Of a stretch of DNA of 64,000 nucleotides, positions 11,404 to 64,000 are shown piece by piece; the first letter of the stretch is position 1; each line of letters opens with the position of its first letter. Origin of the DNA: Apostichopus japonicus. Taxonomy: Eukaryota; Echinodermata; Holothuroidea; Aspidochirotida; Stichopodidae. Position numbers and translations under genes: made by a program. The DNA lies in NCBI RefSeq assembly GCF_037975245.1, contig NC_092574.1, forward strand, positions 6,130,713-6,194,712, in the 5' to 3' direction. Under the pieces are notes generated by a model that ran no database searches, was not told the DNA's origin, and worked only from the letters and a program-made list of their open reading frames with translations.

Positions 11404-12493
11404 CTAATGTCTTGGTTGTTTCGGGGGTCGGTAGTGGGTCATTTGTCCTCTGGCACGTTTGTTGCCCATCATGCCACGGTCTAAAAAATGACCAGACCCT
11501 CTCGAGAATCCTCTGCCAGGAAATGTACCACGTGTGTAAGGTGGCCTTGAACCTCTGCCTCTCCCCCGATTTGCCGTACTTATCGTGCGGACACTCGGTT
11601 AGCCTCTGCTATGTCTCTTAATTTTGGGGAAATATCATCACCCATCAACGTTGTAGTAACTGGATTTGACCGGTTACACAGATTTCTATACTCAAGTCTC
11701 AAATCTGGTCTGAGTAACTCACGCCGAAAATGGTTGAGTTCCATGTCCGCACTGCCCAATAGTGCCAGCGCATCTGTGATCTTAATAAGCGTTGCTTGAG
11801 TGCCCATTTTTTCTCTCGTTGATAAAATGTCATCCATTAAGGTTGTTAATGCTGTAATTGCCTTAATATTACAAGCTTGCATTTTTTTGAGCTTCACATC
11901 TGACGCTCTTGTATTTTTACGAAGGCCATTCCAAATTACCTCATTTATCTGAGTTGTCTGCAGTATTTCTAAATTAGCTGACATATCATATTTGACCAAT
12001 AACCCTTTGAGCTTGGACTCTGCCAGGCGTTGTTTTTCATACAGTATCCACTAATGTTTTAACTCTGTCATCGACAGATTTTCCTGGTTTCTTTTCTAGT
12101 TTTAAGAACGCCACAAGGTCCTGAAACAATGCATCGTTATCTGTAGTAACTGGGTTTGCCCCTTCCGGAGAAAAGGGTGAATTGTTGACCTCATATATTG
12201 AGTCCTCAGGCAACAAATCATACACTGCTTCAAGGTATAAATTACTGCAGCTGGAGCTGCTCTCATTTTGTGACCAAGTAGCTTTGAATTTGTGTCTTTC
12301 CCTAACACCTTGTTACTCAATACTTGAATTTGGTTCTGCATTGCTAAAATTGCATCTTTCATATCAAAACTTTGAGTAGTTTCAGATGAAGAAGTAATTG
12401 GAATGTACCTGAGCCACATGGCGCATCCAAAAACCCAGACATCTCATCCTCATCAATAAGGGACATAATATCATCCTCACGAGTATTAGCCAT
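11404..12493 (-). pseudogene. DIRS gag-like ORF, frameshifted
   Basis: The likely start is the ATG at 12493, opening MANTREDDIMSLIDEDEMSG. The reading frame changes near 12400, near 12225 and near 12030. Conserved-looking parts include FSPEGANPVTTDNDALFQDL and a helical region around 11999-11580. The 3' end at 11404-11580 is Arg/Gly-rich (RGTFPGRGFSRGSG) and ends PPKQPRH, typical of DIRS gag C-termini that bind nucleic acid. The frames cannot give one protein. Confidence 0.65.
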
Positions 12494-13163
12494 GAATTTG
12501 AATGTTAAACCATTCAAGAGGGGTAGATAGTCTAAATATAACTTGCACGTTAAATTCCCTATTCACCCGGAACAGGAGAACACGTTTGCAATCTCACCCG
12601 GAGATTAAAATGCACGTTTTATTGTATTAGCTACAGCCTCAGGTAGTCTAAATCTTAACGTTAACTTTCTGCTGCAATCTCACCCGGAAATTGCTTAGGC
12701 TAAGCGTAGAGCCTATAGCCTCTAATCTGTTATCGCACCCGGCGATTTAACCAACGCTTGACTGAAAGTAATGGGCAACACAACAAGAACTTACCAAGTT
12801 CAACTGCACGAATTCAAAGTCAGTGTGCCACACACTGACGTTAATAGCCCAGACAATTCCCGAGACGAATTGTAGCGAGGCGTTTACCTTCAGAGGCAGA
12901 GGTTAAAAGAACTACAGTGTACCAACTTTCCAACAGTATACACTACTAGTACTACACTGCCGTGCAGAACAAAACAACAATTCTTTTCTTTTTCTTTCGA
13001 TACTCAATAGCGCACCACGAAGTACGCCAGGATTGCGTAACAGTATATAAACATATAGATAATCTGCATTCCAGGAAGGAAAGCACCGAATTATCTAACA
13101 GTAACACTAAGCCTATATAGAAGCCGTGAGAACCGCTGTGAACGGTTCTTCCACGGCAAGGTG
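12494..13163. other. DIRS 5' non-coding region
   Basis: No ORF. A short motif around CTCACCCGGA recurs at least four times between 12565 and 12745, perhaps leader repeats. The foldback element starts at 13164. Confidence 0.45.
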
Positions 13164-13932
13164 TATGGCGGGCCATCAGTCTCAAATCATGGGAGATCGA
13201 CTTATACCGATTTAAATCGACATATACCAGTTTCCTTTCGATTTAAATCGATGATAAGTAAAATAATTCGATGATATGTCGAAGTAAACTGGTATTTAAA
13301 TCGATGATATGTAAAATGAAACTGGTATATGTCAATTTAAATCGACATATACCAGTTTCGTATACATATCATCGATTTATTTTACTTATCATCGATTTAA
13401 ATCGATGATATGTAAAGTAAATCGATGATATGTCCATTTAAATCGACATCTACCAGTTTAAATCGATGATATGTCGAATTAAATCGGTAGAAGTCAATTT
13501 CCGTGGACTTGTACCAGTTTCTAGCGTCTCAAATTGACATATACCTATTTAAATCGACATATCATCGATTTAGCTCATTAACATATTCCAAATCCCGATT
13601 TCGGTGATGATTGACATGTGGAGATACATCACGTGTAGTCACCTGACAATGATGACATATCGATGATATGTAGAATGAAACTGGTATATGTCGATTTAAA
13701 TTGACATATACCAGTTTCGTTCTACATATCATCGATTTAAATCGACATATACCAGTTTACTTCGACATATCATCGATTTATTTTACATATCATCGATTTA
13801 AAATAAATCGATGATATGTAGAATGAAACTGGTATATGTCGATTTAAATTGACATGTACAAGTTTCACTTTACATATCATCGATAATCGACATAGTCGAT
13901 CTCCCATGATTTGAGACTGATGGCCCGCCATA
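13164..13932. mobile_element. Foldback element with 39-bp terminal inverted repeats and internal palindromic arrays
   Basis: The termini are perfect inverted copies of about 39 bp, TATGGCGGGCCATCAG... at 13164-13202 and its complement at 13894-13932. The outer ends are TA, which fits a TA target site. The interior is an array, in both orientations, of units built from ATCGATTTAAATCGA, CATATACCAGTTT and ATCGATGATATGT. It has no ORF. It lies inside the DIRS element between the 5' ORF and the left inverted repeat. It could be a non-autonomous Tc1/mariner-type or other foldback element; the class is not settled. Confidence 0.75.
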
Positions 13933-14379
13933 AAGGTGAATTTAAACACTGACACTAAGTGGTGAATTAGACGATCTCATGGGAGACCGACCACTGTATG
14001 TTACATAAGAGATAATGGTATTTACCTCTCGATGGAAGTAAACACTGGGGCTACAAAGTACATCATACCTGAAAATTTTATTCGAGGAAAATATTGGTGT
14101 TGGGTCATTGGACCGAGCGATGCAAAGAAACACGAAGGATTGTTTTTATATATTTTTTTATTTTATTATTTATTGATGATTCTCAATTTGGTAAATATGA
14201 TAACATGTAATAAATTTTAAGAGGGCAAGCATACAGAATATGATTCAGGTATTTTCTAGGTAGGTTCGAATACTTTTCAATATTTGTACAAATAAATCCA
14301 CTACTTTTTACATCCTCCCAATGAATTATTGAAATCTTCCAAACATTGGGGTTTTTCAGAGGAAATGAAAAAGCTTTTG

Positions 14380-15920
14380 TAGACGGAGGCTAATAGCAAA
14401 ATTGTATTCAGTCGATGTTTCAACTCATTACAATGTCAAATTAGACCAATTTAGCTAGCATGTGATGCATCTGCATATGGTATTGGATGTTTAATTTCTC
14501 ATATGTTACCTACTGGTAACGAGAGACCTGTAACATTTGCTTCACGTACATTATCAATAAGTGTACAGACTAATGCCCAAATTGAAAAGGAAGCGTTTCC
14601 TCTCATATGTATGATCGAAAGTTCACTTTTGCTACCAATCAAAGGGTTAAGGTTAAGGTGGTAACACTTGGTAAAGCGCATATTACTGTAAAAAACACTC
14701 AATGGCGCTGAACAAACAAAACAATTATAAAAACGATTTCTTAAATAAATGAGTCTTTAAAGCAGCTTTAAAAGTTCTGATGGTCTTCGAAATTCTTGTG
14801 TCGACGGGGAGAGCGTTCCAAAGTCTAGGGCCAGCGACGCAATCACAAACCAATGAAGACTATATGCTCGGACCTAAAACAGGCCTGTACCGATCTTAAC
14901 AAGCCGCGAGCTTATAAAGGCAGGCTCTCATATCTATGCAACAATATGACATAGAAATTTAGAAAGACAGTTATACTAAAGGGCGGTTTGAGGAATGTAC
15001 TAGCAAAGGAAAGACCCAATCTTGTCAAAAGCGTGGCGTTTCACCGGCCCTAAATGAATGGCCAAATACAATTGATGCTGACAAATAGAACCCATGCCAA
15101 TAGGCGAACGTAACTGTCAGTAGAACAGGATTGTTTCTTGTGGGGATGAAGAGTAATATATAATACCAAGCAGTCTACGTCATAGCGTTTTGCCAACATT
15201 GCATGAAGAGTATTTAGGAATGTGCAAAATTAAAGAGTTAGATAAAAGTTTTTTTGGGTGGCCAGGACGAGACAAAGACATTGTATTAACTGTAATAATC
15301 ATGTCAAATTTGTTAATCTGTTAGGAATCAGTTACCAGAAGCACCAATATGAAGTTATGGCCTTCAAGACCATGACAACGTATATTCATATAAAGTTTGC
15401 AGAAAGGCCTCAAGGTACATATTTTCTTGTAATTGTTATATGCACATTCTAAATAGCCAGAAATATACCCAAATGTCAAGAATTACAACATCTCAGTTAA
15501 TTGAGATTGTTCGTTTTTAAATTGTCACCATATGGTCTACCGGAAAAAGTTGTTTCCGATAATGGACCACAGCTTGTATCAAGTGAGTTTACTGAATTCA
15601 CGAAGCTAAATTGAGTTAGACATATTAAAATTTCTCTATATCAGAGCGGAGAGATTTTTAACAGGTTTTGTAGCAAGCTCTCAAAAGTAGCAATGAAACC
15701 AAAGTGTAAGATGACAATACATCATCATCGTATTGCCAACTTCAAATTCCTTATCGTTGTCAGTACACAACACACTGTTACTATAGTCGTTCACCAGCAG
15801 AATTATTCATAAAACGTCAAATTCTTAATACCTTTAGTTTCAAGTTGTTAAGACCAAATTTTAAATCCAAAGTTCACGCAAAACAGGATTCAAAAGAAGC
15901 ATGACAAATTACCTTTTCAA
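14380..15920 (+). pseudogene. Ty3/gypsy pol relic (RNase H and integrase fragments)
   Basis: Reading the plus strand in several frames gives RNase H text at 14461-14640 (CDASAYGIGCLISH, ERPVTFASRTLS, IEKEAFPL). Integrase text follows from 15250: WPGRDKDI, CINCNNH, HIKFAERPQGTYFLVIV, YGLPEKVVSDNGPQLVSSEF at 15530-15595, and RSPAELFIKRQ at 15790-15825. These match the order of Ty3/gypsy pol. Stops and shifts are frequent. The stretch 14690-15180 has no gypsy similarity I can see and may be a later insertion. No LTRs were recognised. Confidence 0.7.
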
Positions 15921-16912
15921 ACTTCGCATAAACTTGCAAAGAAGATCATAATGATCGCACGATACAATATCTATAGCCTAACTAACAAAACATCCCAAGT
16001 ACGTGCAAGTAAGGTATCGAGTTGACATCTGTTTAAACTGTGAGGCTTAGTGATAAAAATAAAACGACTTTAAAAGAACAAGTAAACAGGAAGAAGACAA
16101 CACAGAGAGCACGAAAAGCATTCACCTTCCTATAACAAGTAAAATAATGTCAACACGTCAAAAGCATAACAAACTATATAAATATTGAACAAATTAATCA
16201 TTTGTGAACTTTCATCATTATAGGCTGTAAGCCTGTTACAAATAAATTTACGTTTTGCGATTCGTGGTACACACTCGCTATATTCCGCATTACTGTAACG
16301 AGCTGTAGTATCAATTCCTCGACATAATACTTAAACATAATACACAAGTAACTAAACATGTCAGTTATTTTCTCTCTGGTCCCACATACAATTTTTGATT
16401 GCGAAAGAAAGTAATAATTTACTAAAGTCTTAATGAAATAAGTAATAAACACGATATTTCTTGTAATTTTCATCTCCTCTTAACTATCGTGACCGTGGCG
16501 TAGCAAGGATCAAACTGTCGATCGGGGTGCAGCAATAGATATGGTCCCCCTCTCCTCACCCACCCGGCCAAGGATAGTCCACATTCACCCTAGCCCAACC
16601 ATAGTTTCAGCTTAGGTGACAGTTCTTTGATGACCGGAATATGGCACTCTTAGGCTTTCCCTGTTGAGGAAAGCTTTTCGTTTGAATTCGCCATGTTGGT
16701 GGGTTTTGGGAGATAACTTTTAAGAACTGCACTGAACAAAATATCAGACATAAACAAATGAATAAAATCTTCTTACTTTTAATTCTTGTCTTAAGTCGAT
16801 TGGTGGTGATATTTTTCGGTCCTTAACATCAGGCCCATGGGCCCCGGGAGCCCGCACCGGCTGATAGTTATGTCACTGTCTCTTAAAACCCTTCATGATG
16901 AATAACATAAAA
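15921..16912. other. Sequence downstream of copy B stop codon
   Basis: No gene was seen. At 16494-16510 the text GTGGCGTAGCAAGG resembles one end of the hAT-type repeats seen elsewhere in the window, but no matching right end was found. No clear AATAAA signal for copy B is visible on the minus strand in the first 200 bases after its stop. Confidence 0.45.
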
Positions 16913-61720
<44,808 letters not shown>

Positions 61721-62374
61721 TTTATAATGACTCGTAGCTTAGTGTACTAAACCAACCAACTTCCAAATAGGAACAGACCAACGCCAAATTTGTACTCTGT
61801 CAGTTGAAATTATGCCTCCTGTGTTGACGACATCAAACGGCAACTTCACAGCAAGAAACGTCTTCACCTGTATAGTGACATGTGAACGGGAAACTCATAC
61901 TATTCAACGTATGATCGTGTGACTCTGACTGTCTGTGCCAAAATGATCAGAGCGTTACGATAGATAGCATACCAGAAGTACGATGAAGGTCATAGGTCAT
62001 GAAATTCTATCTTGGCACCAAATGCCCTCGAAAATTCATAACAATGGCGGGAAAACCCCCTTTACGGCACTTCACTTACGACTGTTGACGCTTTCATAGT
62101 TTTTATTATTAAAGGGTTAACTGGCCCAGCATACAGAATTGACGATACCACACACCTCATATGGATTCTGTATGTTAAGTCGTAAGCCTAATGACACGGT
62201 AACAGTTGACAGAATGCTAATACTTGGAGAGAATATGAGAATTCACTGTTTTTCAGTTATCACAATTTATTGTGAGCAATATTCAGAATGATAACAAAGT
62301 TAATTAAAGGTCATAATTATTTTCACCGAACAAGTTAAAATTGCTTGACAGATAGGAAATGGTGGTATTTTCTT

Positions 62375-63058
62375 AGTTTTAAACCCCTTTCCTTACCTTC
62401 AAGAATATATTACTCCTGGCTCGGAGCAGGGAGTTGTTCCATAACAAGTCCCTGCTCGGAGTAATATTCAGAATGATAACAAAGTTAATTAAAGGTTTTA
62501 AACCCCTTTCCTTTCCTTCAAGAATATATTACTCCTGGCTCGGAGCAGGGAGTTCTTCCATAACAAGTCCCTGCTCGGAGTAATTTCATTATCCCATGCT
62601 GCACCCTCCTCAATATCGGTGGCTAGTTTCAAGTTATATACTGAATATATACTGGTTTATACTGAGAAAAGTACTCTTGAAACCATTAACGTGGTAAAAT
62701 TTGTAAATTTGTAGGAAACATTATATATTAATTAGTTCAAAAAGAACTGAACATTCAGTAAAAACCAGTGAAATGAAGGGAATTTCTCCACCGTTGTTTT
62801 TTTCTGAGGGCTTAATTCCTCAACTTGAACTATAACGTCACATAAACTTTCCTCAACTAATAGGAAGAACAGACAATCACGGTTCAGATAATGAACCCTT
62901 TTCCTTACCTTCAAGAATATATTACTCCTGGCTCGGAGTAATTTCATTATCCCATATGCTGCACCCTCCTCAATATCTGTGGCTAGTTTCAAGTTATATA
63001 CTGAATATATACTGGTTTATTCTGAGAAAAGGACTCGTGAAACCATTAACGTAGTAAA
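62375..63058. repeat. Tandem and palindromic repeat block upstream of copy B
   Basis: Two units at about 62385-62480 and 62490-62583 each contain an inverted repeat, CTCGGAGCAGGGAGTT...AACAAGTCCCTGCTCGGAG. A third partial unit is at about 62896-62942. A second block (62586-62699, CTGCACCCTCCTCAATAT...) repeats at 62941-63058. No ORF. Confidence 0.8.
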
Positions 63059-63811
63059 AAAGCGAAAATTCGACAGCAATTGTTAGGGCCTATTTTTTCT
63101 CGAGTAGCCAACTTACTAATATTTTATCTAAGTCACGCAAAGCGTCACAAATGTAACATAAACCGTACTTTACGGCACCATGTATTAAGCAGTTCCACTG
63201 TACGGAAGGCTTGCATACCAAGTAACAAAATGATAAAATGAAAAATTGCATAATTATGCAAATCACTTCCTGTGAAGCTCGGATTTGCGTATACCTGCAA
63301 TGAGCATGCAAATATATGATATGGGCAGCCATAGAGTGAATGGCGGATGTGAAACATCTGCGCTTGATCAGATCAGGCTGCCTATAATGTAGCTACTCAG
63401 AACACACGCCAAGTTGTACCTTGGGCGACTTTATTCTTAAACAGTATATCAGTAAACATTATCTACACAAAACTTACCCAGAATTTCATTTTCGTTTTCG
63501 TGTACTGAAGTGACAACAACGTTATACCCGGTGAGCGTGTTTCGCTTTTAAACAAAACCTGATTTAGAACAGCACCCCCCCCCCCCGCCCTTGTTAGTCC
63601 CAGTCCCCCACATATTTCGATATTAAAAATCGCCGTCTTACAAAGATACGCTATGAGCGCACCATTACACAACAATAGCCTGCCGACACTACAGTTATTC
63701 CCATAGCAAATACCCCGCCCCCCCCCCCCCACCACAATTTTAATCCTTCAGCGAGAGTCCGGAATAGAATATAAAAAGTTCTTTTCAGTTCATCAGTATA
63801 GATATTATTTA
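63059..63811. other. Intergenic space between copies B and C
   Basis: No exon was recognised. C-runs at 63576-63587 and 63718-63730. The region just left of the copy C stop does not resemble the stalk and membrane segment of copy B. Confidence 0.45.
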
Positions 63812-64000
63812 TCAATCGTCGCAGTCTGAGAAGAAACCAAGTAACGGATGATACCAATGTCGACAGTTGCGGTCTTCAGTCTCCGTTGTTGGTTTCCGTG
63901 TGGTGAATACCGCATCAGTACGTGCAGTAGTTTGAGGCGGTTCCGGGGTTGGTATCACCTTTCTAAAGGTCACTGTGGCAATATTTGACATGTTTCCCTC
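63812..64000 (-). CDS. CLCA-family gene, copy C (end of last coding exon, truncated by window edge)
   Basis: The frame entering from the right edge reads EGNMSNIATVTFRKVIPTPE and PPQTTARTDAV, matching EGDMSNTAKMTFRQEIPTPE of copy B exon 15. Similarity fades near 63890 and the frame stops at 63812-63814 after SDCDD. No hydrophobic helix is seen in this frame or in the other two frames nearby. Either copy C is a secreted form, or its 3' end has been replaced or shifted. The rest of the gene lies beyond the window. Confidence 0.65.
   Translation of the reverse strand, partial: EGNMSNIATVTFRKVIPTPEPPQTTARTDAVFTTRKPTTETEDRNCRHWYHPLLGFFSDCDD

Larger units (their letters stand above)
7944..14015 (-). 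mobile_element. Degenerate DIRS-type tyrosine-recombinase retrotransposon
   Basis: On the minus strand the order is a gag-like ORF, reverse transcriptase, RNase H, a methyltransferase-like segment and a tyrosine recombinase, as in DIRS elements. The ends are inverted copies of about 66 bp (7944-8009 and 13949-14015), both with TAACATACAG and GAGATCGTCTAATTCA. A third partial copy at 8158-8200 and the inverted arms at 7896-7960 and 8097-8163 look like the internal complementary region of DIRS elements. There is no target duplication, as expected for this class. All ORFs carry frameshifts, so the copy is dead. A foldback element is nested near its 5' end. Confidence 0.82.

Overview
The window looks like a gene cluster from an invertebrate deuterostome, possibly an echinoderm (low confidence). 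It is AT-rich and intron-rich. It carries BEL/Pao, DIRS, Ty3/gypsy, Penelope-like and hAT-type elements, a tRNA-derived SINE, many (TA)n tracts and many G/C homopolymers. The only host protein family I can support is CLCA, the calcium-activated chloride channel regulator or secreted VWA metalloprotease family. All CLCA copies are on the minus strand, in tandem.

Layout. Copy C enters at the right edge with only its last coding exon (63812-64000). Copy B is complete: its signal-peptide exon is at 61541-61720, the other 14 exons lie between 28759 and 16913, and I estimate about 1,086 residues. Copy A starts at 6789 and runs off the left edge after exon 7 of the same gene model. A and B share exon sizes, phases, intronic sequence and even a minisatellite, so they are recent duplicates. 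Their first introns differ greatly: 2.7 kb in A, 32.8 kb in B. The B intron is filled with mobile DNA: a SINE, a 4.9 kb nested hAT-type element, a repeat packed with AGGTCA half-sites, a 551 bp hAT MITE, a 2.4 kb two-copy hAT composite, a minisatellite-bearing MITE and a 7.0 kb BEL/Pao element with identical LTRs. The A-B intergenic space (about 7.3-16.9 kb) holds a decayed 6 kb DIRS element, a foldback element nested in it, and a Ty3/gypsy relic.

Protein logic. CLCA proteins are secretory-pathway proteins with an N-terminal metalloprotease-like domain, a VWA domain with a metal-dependent adhesion site, beta-sandwich/FnIII-like domains and, in B, a Thr-rich stalk and C-terminal membrane helix. 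B keeps the VWA metal-site residues. In both A and B the usual Asp of the zinc motif is Asn. Copy A has lost the exon 4 splice acceptor and one exon 4 base, so it may be degenerating. Copy C shows no membrane helix in its readable end.

The most unusual structure is the hAT composite at 44894-47323. Two full copies lie in the same orientation, with one 8-bp sequence on the outside of the pair and a different 8-bp sequence on both inner sides. This suggests the whole pair moved as a macrotransposon after tandem or circular duplication. All calls come from reading the sequence; no searches were run.
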